From Candidatus Methanohalarchaeum thermophilum (GTDB lineage: Archaea > Halobacteriota > Methanonatronarchaeia > Methanonatronarchaeales > Methanonatronarchaeaceae): 64,000 bases of DNA. A program made the position numbers and the translations under genes. The stretch covers positions 1,429,169 through 1,493,168 of the forward strand of contig MSDW01000001.1 in NCBI GenBank assembly GCA_001914405.1, given 5' to 3'. The notes below the pieces were generated by a model. That model was given only the letters and a program-made list of their open reading frames with translations. It was not told the DNA's origin and made no database searches. Positions 45,412 through 55,561 of this stretch are shown here, piece by piece (positions within the stretch are counted from its first letter, which is position 1; each line of letters starts with the position of its first letter).

Positions 45412-46275
45412 TTACCGGTACTTGAGGCTTAAGTAGATTCCGATTAAGGTTATTATTCCTCCTGTTATTGTGTATTTAGTTGGTATTTCGAGTAGTATGA
45501 TCATAGCTAGTAATGAAGCTACTATTGGTTCTCCAAGTAAGCTTAAAGAGACTAGATCTGGTTTTAGGTAACCAAGGGACCAGTTGTAGATTGAGTGGCC
45601 TATTAGGGTAGGAATTAATGCTAGTCCTATGAATATGAAGTATTCTTTAATTGGAAAGACTTTAAATATATTTCCCAGCTTTAGGGAAAATATAAATAGG
45701 GTGATAGAGGCCACAAGATATACTAAGGTTATATATGTTCTTGCTGATACTCTTTTTCTGGTTCTTCTTCCATTTATTAAGTAACCAGCCATGCTGATCA
45801 TTCCAAGGATTGCTAAAAGATCTCCGATTATTTTTGTTTTACTCATTCTGATTTCTGGTAGGGTCATTATGGATATTCCTATAATTGCGGTTAAGATGGC
45901 TATGTAGATCTTTTTGTCAAATTTTGTTTCTGTATGTTTTTTTGTGTAGTAGGTTACTAGGAGTGGATGAGATGTAACTAGGACTACGGAGGAAGCTACG
46001 GTTGTAAATTTGAGTGAAGTAACCCAAAAACCAAAATGCAGCCCCAAGAAAAGACCGGAAAGAATTATATTGAGGTAGTCTTTTCTAATTAATCTATTAA
46101 TTTCTATTTTTTTGTAGGGTATAAGGGCTATAAGGAAAATGGAAGCAATAAAAGTTCTATAGAAGGCTATTGTAATTCCATTAGCATTAGATAATTTGAT
46201 CAATATTGAAGCTGTTGAAACGGCTAAGATCGCGGTTGGAAGCCCTAGAAACTTTGCAATATGTTTTTTGTTCAT
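45412..46275 (-). CDS. EamA/DMT-family membrane transporter
   Basis: The 287-residue protein has ten hydrophobic segments arranged as two EamA repeats. FYRTFIASIFLIALIPYKK in the first half and GHSIYNWSLGYLKPDLVSLSLLGEPIVASLLAMIIL in the second are typical. It is a drug/metabolite transporter superfamily exporter, substrate unknown. Monocistronic between insertion-element debris and the DUF5828-like gene. Confidence 0.88.
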   Translation of the reverse strand: MNKKHIAKFLGLPTAILAVSTASILIKLSNANGITIAFYRTFIASIFLIALIPYKKIEINRLIRKDYLNIILSGLFLGLHFGFWVTSLKFTTVASSVVLVTSHPLLVTYYTKKHTETKFDKKIYIAILTAIIGISIMTLPEIRMSKTKIIGDLLAILGMISMAGYLINGRRTRKRVSARTYITLVYLVASITLFIFSLKLGNIFKVFPIKEYFIFIGLALIPTLIGHSIYNWSLGYLKPDLVSLSLLGEPIVASLLAMIILLEIPTKYTITGGIITLIGIYLSLKYR

Positions 46276-46431
46276 CTTTTAAACCAAATTTGTCTCGAAG
46301 AAAGTAATTTTTCCTATCCAGATGAACCGTGGCCCCTGGTCAAAATACTCTATTCTCATAACTTATGTTGAAGCGATGGTTGAGTTTACAATGAGATTTA
46401 GAGCAATTAGGTTAGTTCTTAACACAAAAGA

Positions 46432-46440
46432 TTTATATAA
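46432..46440 (+). promoter_or_regulatory. TATA box upstream of the DUF5828-like gene
   Basis: TTTATATAA lies about 45 nt before the ATG at 46485, with AGGTG as ribosome site 10 nt upstream of the start. Confidence 0.55.
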
Positions 46441-46484
46441 GACACAAACAAGGAAATACAATTACATCTAAGGTGTATATATAG

Positions 46485-47051
46485 ATGCAGGAAACAATTT
46501 CAGGAGTTAAATTAGAAGGAAGTTGGGATGAGGTCTGTGAAGAAACAAAGGTAATGACAGAAGTACTGGAAAAAGCAGGTCACGAAGAAGACCTTACTCA
46601 ATGGGAGAAATGGAGACCAGAAGAAAACGAAAGCTACCACGATGAAGTAAGAGAAAGAACAGTAAAAATGGCATCGATAAAAAAGAAATCAATAGAAGAA
46701 AGTGAAGAACCTATTAGATCCAAAATAAAACAATCAATAGTAGAGATAACAAAGTCACTAAGCTTCAGAGATAAAACAGAAAGAAGCACCGAAAAAATAA
46801 AAGAAAGTATCAAAAACCTCCTTACAGCAACATATATAGGATCAAGAAAACTGATCCGACAAGTAGAAACAACAATCTACAAACACATCATGTCACGGAC
46901 AAACCCCCAATACTTTGACACCAAATCAGTTTCAGCGAGCCTAAATCAAAAAAAGAAATTCTTAAAAAAAGATAAATCAGAATATGTTATAAAAATAAAT
47001 GTAAATGACGATAAACTATGTAAACAAGTACAAGAAGAATTTAAAAAATAA
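46485..47051 (+). CDS. DUF5828-like protein
   Basis: The 188-residue acidic then basic helical protein starts MQETISGVKLEGSWDEVCEE and contains LTQWEKWRPEENESYHDEVRERT. From memory this opening matches a family of unknown function (DUF5828) known mainly from haloarchaea. A clear TATA box precedes it. It is monocistronic, flanked by repeats. Function unknown. Confidence 0.65.
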   Translation: MQETISGVKLEGSWDEVCEETKVMTEVLEKAGHEEDLTQWEKWRPEENESYHDEVRERTVKMASIKKKSIEESEEPIRSKIKQSIVEITKSLSFRDKTERSTEKIKESIKNLLTATYIGSRKLIRQVETTIYKHIMSRTNPQYFDTKSVSASLNQKKKFLKKDKSEYVIKINVNDDKLCKQVQEEFKK

Positions 47052-47654
47052 AAACAAAAAACCTACCAGAACAAAATATATGTGACCCTAACCTCTTTTA
47101 TTTCACAGTAGAACAGCAGTATATATAATAAAGGCCAACTCAAAACTTAAGCATACACAACTCTACCCCTGGCTTTAGGGCATTAACTAGATTAAATTTT
47201 TTTACCAAATTTCGCCAGAAACCCCACCTACTTTAGTAGTGAGATGCAAGGTGAAATACTAACAGACAGCAACATTAAATCTATGTTTAGGTTTTTATGT
47301 AAACTCCAAAATTCCTTCGTCTCGTAACGAAAGCACTGGGAAGGAAAAAAGATTGAATATCCTTTCTCTTGGAGTCAAAGCTTCTATTCGGGAATTAAGG
47401 ATGATACTAATGATAGTGTTCTGAACCCCAAACTGTTAAACTGACACTTCTCTGAACCTCGAATTGGTTTTTAGGTTAGGTATCTTAGGGGGCCTGCAAC
47501 AAAAGGAGTCTTTAACTCCGCAATACTCACCAATACCACCTAACCTTGATCCGAGATCAAAAGGATGAAAAGAGGGTAAGAACCTAGTAACTTCAATCAC
47601 TTGGGAATGTCAGTTCTACAAATGACAGCGAAAACTAGATTTTTTAACTTAATA
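47052..47654. other. Long intergenic region, degraded element interior
   Basis: About 600 bp without credible frames. Moderately GC-rich blocks with short palindromes (GTGAGATGCAAGG; AAGGAGTCTTTAACTCC) lead into a right-end palindrome at 47655, so it is probably the decayed body of an element. I cannot identify its left end. Confidence 0.45.
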
Positions 47655-47706
47655 GGTGAAGAAAGTCCTTTTCCTAAATTTTTGATTTAGGTAGGTTAGG
47701 ATGTCA
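47655..47706 (+). repeat. Terminal palindrome, right-end type
   Basis: GAAGAAAGTCCTTTTCCTAAA / TTTAGGTAGG palindrome ending AGGATGTCAC, the right-end consensus. Confidence 0.65.
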
Positions 47707-47736
47707 CTAGTGTTTGTTTTATTTTAGGTGTTGGTT

Positions 47737-47795
47737 TTATCTATTTGACTGGGAAGACATCTTTCTAAATTTTTGATTTGGGTAGGTGCTGGTTT
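47737..47795 (+). repeat. Left end of the second broken tnpB element
   Basis: TTTATCTATTTGACTGGGAAGAC and a TTTCTAAATT / GATTTGGG palindrome match the left-end consensus. The tnpB remnant begins about 50 bp downstream. Confidence 0.6.
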
Positions 47796-47843
47796 AGTCT
47801 TCTGGAAAACCTTTAGATATAATAGTAAATAATTCTAAAGAAG

Positions 47844-48507
47844 ATGTGTCATAATTCTAAGGACCTCTATGATGAAGTGCTCTACGAAAAGAGACAATAC
47901 TTTTTGACAATGGAGAATACCTTAACTACTACAATACCTATAAAAGACTGAAAGATGAAAGCGAGAACTATAGAGTTTTATTCTCACAGGCCGCACAGCA
48001 AACGATGAAGCATGTAGATAAAGCATTTCAATCTTTTTTTAAGTTAATATAGAGAAAAAAAGAAAAGAGAAGGCAATATACGATGGCGAAACAAGTCCGC
48101 CTAGTTACTTAGATAAAGATGGGCACTTTTCATTAATATTTCCGAGTCAAAGCTTCCAACTCAAAGAAGACCATATACGAGTTGGTGTCCCAAGAAGTTT
48201 CAGGGAAAAATATGAGTATGATAAAAGAGAAGTCCAGATTGATTTCTCTTATGAGAAACTAAAACAGAGCTACACCGATATTAAGCAATTACATGTTGTT
48301 TTGAGAGTAAAAGCACAGTATTTTGAGTATAGGGTTGTTTATGAGGAGGAGAAGGAACCAGTTAAGACAGAAGAGGGTTCTTGGTTAGGTATTGATTTGG
48401 GGTTAGATAACCTCGCCGCTTGTGTTGACCACTTTGGACGCTCATTTATTTTGGATGGGCGATTACTCAAATCGTATAACAGGTGGTTTAATAAAGAGGA
48501 AGACTAG
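47844..48507 (+). pseudogene. tnpB: Broken tnpB (N-terminal half through RuvC-I)
   Basis: Translation across several frames gives a TnpB N-terminal half: [53 protein letters not shown] and [14 protein letters not shown]. RuvC-I follows as [20 protein letters not shown], then [11 protein letters not shown]. At least two frameshifts or stops interrupt it. The following 400 bp, G/T-rich with scattered TnpB-like words, are probably its decayed C-terminal half. Not functional. Confidence 0.8.
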
Positions 48508-48948
48508 GTTGTGTATGATACTTGATAGGTTCAGGTTAAAAACTTAAACACAATTTAGAGTATTATGGAATGGGTTTTGGATTGATGTATTGAGAGTTAT
48601 GGGGATAGATGTAGTTGCATTGGATTAGGAACGTGGAGATGGATTTAATACATGTTAGGGGTGTGGAATAAGTTTGGTTTTTAGGGCAAATTTTTGGGGT
48701 TTTAATTAGTGTTAATATGGATGTTGGTTAAGATAGTGTTTGAGGAGGTTATCTTGGGATTGATGTTGGTTAGTGGTGTAGGTGCTATTAAGAAGAATGG
48801 TAAGATGTTTGTGTTTGTGTTTTATTTTTCTTTTTTAGTTTCTTCTTTTTGTGTGTGAGGTGAATAAGGGTAGGGTATGGGGGTTTGTTGATTTTTAATT
48901 GGAAAGTTTAGTTGTATTTGAGGTTTGTTTACTAGGTTGAGTGAAAAT

Positions 48949-50154
48949 ATGGAGGAGGATGATTCAATTAGGTTTCAGGAATCTAGGGAGTTGGAAAATA
49001 AGAGAATTATTTTGGGTGTAACTGGTAGTATAGCTTCTATTATGTCAATTAAGTTGTCTAGGGAGTTGATTAGGAGAGGAGCAGATGTAGTTGCGGTTTT
49101 GTCTGATTCTGCTAAGAATATGATTGATTCATCTACTTTGGAGTATGCTACAGGTAATGATGTTGTTGATGAGGTAGGTGGAGGAGTACAACATGTTAGG
49201 GAGTTAGGTAAAGGAGGGGATGCTGACCTTTTTTTAATAGCTCCGGCGACTGCTAACACTATAAATAAGCTTGCTAATGGAGTTTGTGATACTCCGGTAA
49301 CATTATTTGGTATTACTGCTATTTCTAATGACAAAAAAGTATCGATTGCACCGGCTATGCATGAGAGTATGCTTAAAAATGAGATAACAGAGAGTAATGT
49401 GGATAAATTAAGCGACCTAGGTGTTAATATAATTGAACCTAGGTTTGAGTCTGGTAAGGCTAAGTTAAGTGATCTTTCTAGGATAATTTTTGAAGTTAAG
49501 AGACAGCTTGAGCCTGAAAGCCTAGGAAATCGTAGGTTATTGATAACGGCTGGATCAACTAAGGAAGAAATAGATGATGTTAGATTTTTGACTAATAGTG
49601 GTTCAGGAAGAATGGGAGCGTATTTGGCGGAAGAAGCTGCTATTAGAGGAGCTGAAGTTACCCTTATATTGGGAGAAAACGATTTAGATAGATTGCCTTG
49701 TATTTCAAACATCATAAATGTTAGTTCTTACGAGGAGATGAGGGATAGGGTCCAGGAACAAATTGAGAAAAACAAACCTAGTGTGTTTATTTCGACTGCA
49801 GCTGTAAGCGATTTTAAGGTCGATAAAAAAGAAGGAAAGCTATCATCTAGTCGGGAAATAGAACTAAGTTTAAGGCCTAGAGAGAAAATTATAGATAAGG
49901 TATTAGATAAATCTCCGGAAATTAGTGTATTTTCATTTAAGCTTGAAAAGGAAATAGAAGAAGCTAAAGAAGAAGCTCTAGATATAGTGGAAGATAAAGA
50001 AATTAAATTAGTTGTTGCAAATGGAGTGAAGTCTATGGGTACAGAAAATATGGAATGTTACATGGTTTCTAATGAATTTGTAAATAAAAGAAAAGGTAAG
50101 AAAAGAAATGTGGCAAAGGATATCTTGGATTATTTGGAGCGCATGGATAGGTGA
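48949..50154 (+). CDS. coaBC: Bifunctional phosphopantothenoylcysteine decarboxylase / phosphopantothenate-cysteine ligase
   Basis: The N-terminal flavoprotein domain (ILGVTGSIASIMSIKLSREL, IAPATANTINKLANGVCDTP) is followed by the ligase domain (LLITAGSTKEEIDDVRFLTNSGSGRMG, STAAVSDFKV). It makes phosphopantetheine in CoA synthesis. About 401 residues from the ATG at 48949; a TTG at 48925 is in frame. Its TGA stop (50152-50154) lies within the terminal GTGAAC of an abutting mobile element. Pantoate kinase and phosphopantothenate synthetase follow. Confidence 0.93.
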   Translation: MEEDDSIRFQESRELENKRIILGVTGSIASIMSIKLSRELIRRGADVVAVLSDSAKNMIDSSTLEYATGNDVVDEVGGGVQHVRELGKGGDADLFLIAPATANTINKLANGVCDTPVTLFGITAISNDKKVSIAPAMHESMLKNEITESNVDKLSDLGVNIIEPRFESGKAKLSDLSRIIFEVKRQLEPESLGNRRLLITAGSTKEEIDDVRFLTNSGSGRMGAYLAEEAAIRGAEVTLILGENDLDRLPCISNIINVSSYEEMRDRVQEQIEKNKPSVFISTAAVSDFKVDKKEGKLSSSREIELSLRPREKIIDKVLDKSPEISVFSFKLEKEIEEAKEEALDIVEDKEIKLVVANGVKSMGTENMECYMVSNEFVNKRKGKKRNVAKDILDYLERMDR

Positions 50155-50460
50155 ACTACCTCTATCTAATCAAATGATTAGAAGAGGGCTTCAGGAGAAG
50201 TTTGAAGCTTAAATGGCTTCCTTATTCTTCTTGGCGTGTCCACAACGCCACTAGACCCTACTCCAGAGCTGTTTCGGGCTTACCTAGGAGATTTTTGGCC
50301 GAATTGGACGAGTTTGGGTGGCTTCGTAATTTGATGAGGCAGAACGCCTAACTGCCAAAACTTAATTGGTCTTAGAACCATTTAGACCTCATGGGTTGAT
50401 TTATCTCTCTAACCAAATCAGAGATTTTGGAGGAGGTCTTCTCAATCACCAAGATAAATT
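50151..50460 (-). mobile_element. Non-coding IS-derived element, reverse orientation
   Basis: The right end (50151-50192) starts GTGAACTACCTCTATC with a TCTAATC / GATTAGAAGAGG palindrome. The left end (50395-50460) matches the consensus. The interior shares GATGAGGCAGA, CTAACTGCC, GGCTTACCTA and CTAGACCCTACTCC-GAG with 24825-25289, but it is shorter (310 bp) and lacks the GAACTTGCGCT module. Non-coding. Confidence 0.7.
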
Positions 50461-50570
50461 GATTGTATTGATTAGGTCAAAGGGGAGTTCTTTAAATTAG
50501 ATTAAATTAATTTGGTCTTTTTTTTGGTTAAATTTGATAGGTTGATTTAATCTCTGTGGTGGGTGTTTAA

Positions 50571-51416
50571 GTGTCTGAAGGTAAAGCCTGGGTTCCTACC
50601 AATGTAACCGGTTTTTTTGAAGTTATATTAAGAGAGGATCCGATTAAGACTGGATCTAAGGGTGTAGGGCTAAACCTAAGTAAAGGTGTTTATGTAAAAG
50701 TTGAGGTTGAGAGAGCTGATAAAATATCTGTCAACTCTAATGGAGTTTCTAAGGAACTTTTGAGAGGTTTCTTGGAGCGTCGAGGACTATGTTATCATGT
50801 TGATGTAGATTTTGATTACGAGCTTCCGCCTGGGTTCGGGTTTGGTGTTAGTGGAGCCGAATCGCTTGGGTCTCTGCTAGCTTTGGGGGATGCTCTTTCT
50901 CTGAAAGTGGATAAAGAAAAGTTAGCAAGGTTAGCTCATATTAACGAGGTCAAGAATAGATCTGGTTTGGGTGATGTGATTTCACAGATTGAAGGAGGAG
51001 GGATTATAAGAGTTAAAGAGGGTGCTCCAGGTTTTGGTTTAACCGAGAGTTTCTCAATAGATAGTAAAAAAGATCTCTATGTAACTACATTAAGTGAGAT
51101 AAGTACTTCAAGCATACTTGAAGATAAAATGAAGGTTAGGGAAATAAATAAATCAGCGGAACCTAAACTCAGTAAAATGAGAGAAGAGCCAAATCTCAAT
51201 AATTTTTTTGATCTTTCGAAGAAATTTACGATGGAAACGAAATTAGGTCCTGAAAAGGTTGTAGAGATAATAAAGGAAGTTAACGAGGAAGGAAGTAAGG
51301 CTACTATGGTACAACTTGGTGCATCTGTGATCTCGATGGGTAAACCTGGTTTACTTAAAAAATATGGAGATGTAAAAAAGGTCAATGTTTCCGAAGTAGG
51401 AGCAAAGATAATTTAA
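50571..51416 (+). CDS. Pantoate kinase (archaeal GHMP kinase)
   Basis: The 281-residue GHMP-type kinase has AWVPTNVTGFFEV and the ATP loop PPGFGFGVSGAESLGSLLALG, with KNRSGLGDVISQIEGG following. It phosphorylates pantoate in the archaeal CoA route. The start is GTG at 50571. It precedes phosphopantothenate synthetase by about 30 bp, the usual archaeal pairing. Confidence 0.88.
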   Translation: MSEGKAWVPTNVTGFFEVILREDPIKTGSKGVGLNLSKGVYVKVEVERADKISVNSNGVSKELLRGFLERRGLCYHVDVDFDYELPPGFGFGVSGAESLGSLLALGDALSLKVDKEKLARLAHINEVKNRSGLGDVISQIEGGGIIRVKEGAPGFGLTESFSIDSKKDLYVTTLSEISTSSILEDKMKVREINKSAEPKLSKMREEPNLNNFFDLSKKFTMETKLGPEKVVEIIKEVNEEGSKATMVQLGASVISMGKPGLLKKYGDVKKVNVSEVGAKII

Positions 51417-51446
51417 GTAAATAAAAATTCTATGAAGGGAACTGCA

Positions 51447-52172
51447 ATGGATATACCAGATGATCATCCACGAGCTAGGTCACTTGAAATTAGAGAAAAA
51501 CTTGAGGAAGGATATAAAAGTGGTTTAGTAACTGAGATGGGTCTAATTGCTCATGGTAGAGGAGAGGCCTTTGATTACCTAATAGATGAGAAAACAATTA
51601 AAGAATCAGTTTATGCTATTAAAGTAGCATCAAAGATATTAAATGATTCACAGAATCCAGTTATTTCAGTAAATGGAAATACAGCTGCTCTTGTTCCGAA
51701 AGTGATCTCTGATTTTACGAATGAAACAGGGATTAATGTAGAAGTTAATCTATTTCATAGGACGGAAGATAGGGTTAGGAAAATTATTAAATTTCTAAAG
51801 GAACATGGAGCAGGCAAGGTGCTCGGAAGAAACCCAGGTAAGAGGATACCCGATCTTTCTCACAAAAGAGCATTAGTTACGAAGGAAGGTATTTACGAGG
51901 CAGATACTGTAGTTGTTCCATTAGAAGACGGGGATAGGACAGAAAAATTAATAGAGATGGGTAAAAAGGTTATTTCAATTGATTTGAATCCGCGATCAAG
52001 GACGGCTCAAGAATCTTCTGTAACCATAGTAGATAATGTAGTTAGGGCGATGCCGAAGCTATTTGAATTTTATAAAGAAGAACCTGATGTAGATATCGAT
52101 GAATTTGATAACGAAAAAAATTTAGAACAAATAGAAGCTAAGATACGGAGGAATAAATTTGGAAAAGATTGA
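51447..52172 (+). CDS. 4-phosphopantoate-beta-alanine ligase (phosphopantothenate synthetase)
   Basis: The protein starts MDIPDDHPRARSLEIREKL and has GLVTEMGLIAHGRGEAFDYLI, then VLGRNPGKRIPDLSHKRALV and IDLNPRSRTAQ, the marks of the archaeal synthetase family. It joins phosphopantoate and beta-alanine with ATP. I chose the ATG at 51447 (AGGG upstream); an ATG at 51432 is also open. It overlaps hisD by 14 bp. Confidence 0.88.
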   Translation: MDIPDDHPRARSLEIREKLEEGYKSGLVTEMGLIAHGRGEAFDYLIDEKTIKESVYAIKVASKILNDSQNPVISVNGNTAALVPKVISDFTNETGINVEVNLFHRTEDRVRKIIKFLKEHGAGKVLGRNPGKRIPDLSHKRALVTKEGIYEADTVVVPLEDGDRTEKLIEMGKKVISIDLNPRSRTAQESSVTIVDNVVRAMPKLFEFYKEEPDVDIDEFDNEKNLEQIEAKIRRNKFGKD

Positions 52173-53448
52173 TTTATCTCAGTTAGACTACGACGAAATT
52201 AAAGATATCTCTAAGAAACAGATGGAAGATGTTTTTGACAAAAAGCAAGCAGCTAGACCTATACTTAATGAAATAAATGAAAGAGGAGATAAAGCTTTAA
52301 TTAAATATACAAAGAAATTTGATGGAGTAGAACTTGAATCAGATAATATCAAAGTTTCTGATAAAAGAATAAAAAATTCTTATGAGAACTTATCCGAAAG
52401 AGAGATCCAAGCTCTAGAACAAGCACGAGATAACATAATTGATTATCACGAAACTCAGTTACCAAAAAAGATTGAATTAGATGAATTCGAAGAAGGGATC
52501 ACCTTAGGTTCATTGTTTAATCCTTTGGAGAAGATTGGAGCATATGTTCCTGGAGGAAAAGCATCCTATCCCTCTTCTGCCTTGATGACATTATTGCCAG
52601 CATATGTTGCAGGCGTAAATGAAAAAATTATTTGCACTCCTCCTAGCAAAGATGGAAGAATAAACGATATGACATTAGCTGCAGCAGATATAGCTGGAGC
52701 TGATAAGGTTTTTAGAGTTGGAGGAGTCCAAGCTATAGGGGCAATGGCTTATGGGACAAAAACTATAGATAAAGTCCAAAAGATAGTTGGACCGGGCAAT
52801 TCCTATGTAACTGCAGCCAAGATGTTGGTAAGAGGGAAAGTTGAAATAGAGTTCCCAGCAGGCCCGTCTGAACTAGTTATTCTAGCTGATTCCAGTTGTG
52901 ACCCAGGTTATGTGGCTTCAGATCTATTAGCACAGGCTGAACATGGCCCGGATTCCTTGGTTATATTATTAACAACATCATCCGAAGTACTAGACTCAGT
53001 AAAAGAAGAAATAAAAGAAAGAACAAATAGCTTAAACCGGTCCGAGATAATTAAAAATTCATTAAAAAGAGCAAAATTGGTTTTAGGAGAACAAGAAGAA
53101 TTGATTAACTTACTAAATGATGTTGCACCTGAACACCTTGAGTTAATGATACAAAATCCAATGAGCATATTAAACGAGATCAAGAATGCAGGTGCAATAT
53201 TTGTAGGTAACTTCTCTCCCACTGCCGTTGGTGACTATGCTACGGGCTGCAATCATGTCCTGCCCACGGGAGGTATGGCCAAAATACATTCGGGTTTAAA
53301 TGTTTACGATTTCATGAAAAGGAGTAGTCTCCAATTTTTGTCTAAAAAGGGATTAAGAAATTTAAGAGAAATAACAGAAATTATATCCGAAATAGAGGGA
53401 TTAGAAGCTCATTCTAACTCTATAAAAGAAAGATTTAAGGAGGAATAA
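52159..53448 (+). CDS. hisD: Histidinol dehydrogenase
   Basis: The 429-residue enzyme has [59 protein letters not shown], the zinc/substrate region [11 protein letters not shown] and the C-terminal [18 protein letters not shown]. It oxidises histidinol to histidine with two NAD. The start is TTG at 52159 after CGGAGG. It sits between CoA genes and aspS; no other his genes are nearby. Confidence 0.95.
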   Translation: MEKIDLSQLDYDEIKDISKKQMEDVFDKKQAARPILNEINERGDKALIKYTKKFDGVELESDNIKVSDKRIKNSYENLSEREIQALEQARDNIIDYHETQLPKKIELDEFEEGITLGSLFNPLEKIGAYVPGGKASYPSSALMTLLPAYVAGVNEKIICTPPSKDGRINDMTLAAADIAGADKVFRVGGVQAIGAMAYGTKTIDKVQKIVGPGNSYVTAAKMLVRGKVEIEFPAGPSELVILADSSCDPGYVASDLLAQAEHGPDSLVILLTTSSEVLDSVKEEIKERTNSLNRSEIIKNSLKRAKLVLGEQEELINLLNDVAPEHLELMIQNPMSILNEIKNAGAIFVGNFSPTAVGDYATGCNHVLPTGGMAKIHSGLNVYDFMKRSSLQFLSKKGLRNLREITEIISEIEGLEAHSNSIKERFKEE

Positions 53449-53450
53449 AA

Positions 53451-54764
53451 ATGGAGGATGATTTAGGAAACTGGAGAAGAACCCATTATAGTGAAGAATT
53501 GAACGCTGACATTGAAGAAGATGTTACAATAGCCGGATGGGTTCACGAGATAAGAGACCTAGGCGGAGTCATGTTCTTAATAATTAGAGATAGAAAAGGA
53601 AAAGTACAGGTTACTCTCCCTGAAAAAAAAGTAAAAGACAAATTAATGGACAAAATAAGCGAAATAAGTAAAGAAAGCGTTTTAATGGTCCAAGGACAAG
53701 TAAAGGAAGATGAAAGAGCTCCAGGTGGATTAGAGGTTTTACCAAAAGAAATTAAGGTTCTTTCTGACGCCGAAACTCCTTTGCCAATAGATGTTGCAGG
53801 AGAAGTAAACACAGAATTAGACAACAGACTAAACTCCAGGTTCTTGGATCTAAGAAACCCAGAAACGTTATCGGTATTCAAAATTAGGGATAAAACATTC
53901 ACTGAAGTTAGAAAGTTCCTGGAAAAAGAAGGATTTATTGAGATGACTTCTCCAAAGATGGTAGCTACGGCCACCGAAGGAGGAACTGAGCTTTTTCCTA
54001 TATCTTACTTTGAAAAAGAAGCATTTCTAAACCAAAGCCCCCAACTCTTTAAACAAATAATGATGGCCAGCGGATTAGACAAGGTCTACGAAATAGGGCC
54101 GATTTTCAGGGCAGAAGAACATGATACTAGAAGACATCTAAATGAAACTACATCAATCGACATAGAAATGGCTTTCTCTGATCACACCGATGTAATGGGG
54201 ATCCTAGAAAGACTTATAAACTATGTATACGAAAAAATAGAACAAGAATGTAGTGAAGAACTTAAAAAACTAGATAAAGACCTTAAACCTCCAGAATTAC
54301 CATTTGAGAGAATTAAATACGATGAAGCAGTAGACATATGTAATAAAAAAGGAATAGAAATAACCTGGGGAGAGGACTTTCCAACTCCAGGAGAAAAGGC
54401 AATAGGAGAAGAAATAGGTGACTACTATTTTATAGTAGATTGGCCCTCTGAAATAAAGCCATTTTATGCACAACCTAAAGAAGAAAAAGAAATCAGCAAA
54501 GCCTTCGATTTGATGCATCCAGAATTCGAGTTATCCTCGGGAGCCCAAAGAGTTCACAGCATAGAACTCCTTAAGAAAAGAATGATCAATCAAGACTTAG
54601 AACCAAGCGAATTCAAATTTTACCTAGACGCATTTAAATACGGTATGCCTCCACATTCTGGATGGGGACTAGGTGCAGAAAGACTACTAATGGCAATAAC
54701 AGGAAAACCAAACATCAGAGAAGTAGTATTATTCCCAAGAGATAGAAAAAGACTGATTCCATAA
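53451..54764 (+). CDS. aspS: Aspartyl-tRNA synthetase (archaeal type)
   Basis: The 437-residue class II synthetase has an N-terminal OB domain ([26 protein letters not shown]), motif 2 [21 protein letters not shown] and motif 3 [15 protein letters not shown]. The short archaeal form lacks the bacterial insertion. AAGGAGG precedes the ATG 2 bp after hisD. Whether it also charges tRNA-Asn is not visible. Confidence 0.95.
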   Translation: MEDDLGNWRRTHYSEELNADIEEDVTIAGWVHEIRDLGGVMFLIIRDRKGKVQVTLPEKKVKDKLMDKISEISKESVLMVQGQVKEDERAPGGLEVLPKEIKVLSDAETPLPIDVAGEVNTELDNRLNSRFLDLRNPETLSVFKIRDKTFTEVRKFLEKEGFIEMTSPKMVATATEGGTELFPISYFEKEAFLNQSPQLFKQIMMASGLDKVYEIGPIFRAEEHDTRRHLNETTSIDIEMAFSDHTDVMGILERLINYVYEKIEQECSEELKKLDKDLKPPELPFERIKYDEAVDICNKKGIEITWGEDFPTPGEKAIGEEIGDYYFIVDWPSEIKPFYAQPKEEKEISKAFDLMHPEFELSSGAQRVHSIELLKKRMINQDLEPSEFKFYLDAFKYGMPPHSGWGLGAERLLMAITGKPNIREVVLFPRDRKRLIP

Positions 54765-54930
54765 ATTAACCACCAATCACCAAAAAAGACGGCAACAATC
54801 GATAAACACTACCTCAGACCCCACTCTGATCTAGGACACCTAAAAATATCCACTCATTTCAACAACCCACAACCTCAAGACAGCTAGAGATATAAATCCA
54901 ATAAATATTAAACTAGAAAACCTCTTCTAT

Positions 54931-55413
54931 TTTTATTTTAGTGGTTGAACAGACTTTTTTCTCTAAGTCTTTGTTTTTAAGATAGGAGATAAATTAACAG
55001 TAGCCCTTAAATTGCTCAAGTAAGTAAATTAGAGGAATAATTGACAGTTATTTGAATCTTTCTTATCTTCTTTATCAAAAAACGATCTAATTACCTTTCC
55101 CTAATTTGCTAACCCTTGAGCCCGGTATTGAATAACTCTGTGAAAAATCTCGAAGCATTTAGGGAGTAGGTGACTAAAAGTTAGGTTAGTGCAGAGCTAC
55201 AGGCAGAGAAAAGAGAAAAACTGTCCTAAGGTTATAAAATGCTTTGTGTCTTGATCTATGTCTTTTCTCAAGGGAAGCGCATTTTTCCTGTTTTTGTAGA
55301 GTAAAATTAGACAAAGCTTTAGATATCTAGGCAACTCTTCTCAGAGGATAGTGGCTATATCGGGGGCGTTTTTATTTCAGGAGCGAAGAACGAGTAAGGG
55401 GAAGTTCTTTCAC
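54931..55413 (+). mobile_element. Decayed non-coding IS-derived element
   Basis: A left end (54931-54999, ending AAATTAACAG) is followed by about 400 bp sharing a TTTGTGTC-TTGATC-ATGTCTTTTC stretch and TCTAGGCAA with the element at 60889-61210. A weak right end GGGGAAGTTCTTTCAC lies at 55398-55413. The remaining ~150 bp before thiL hold no other feature. Confidence 0.5.
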
Positions 55414-55561
55414 TTTTTAAAATTTTCTGGTGGTTAATTTTGATTAAAAACCAAAAACATTTAAAGCTGTTTTTGTATAAGAAAATGTGTTGGTCATCTT
55501 TTCTCTTCCCTAAAAATAGGTCTAAGGCCAACTAATAATAGAGAATCTTTTTGGGTATAAT

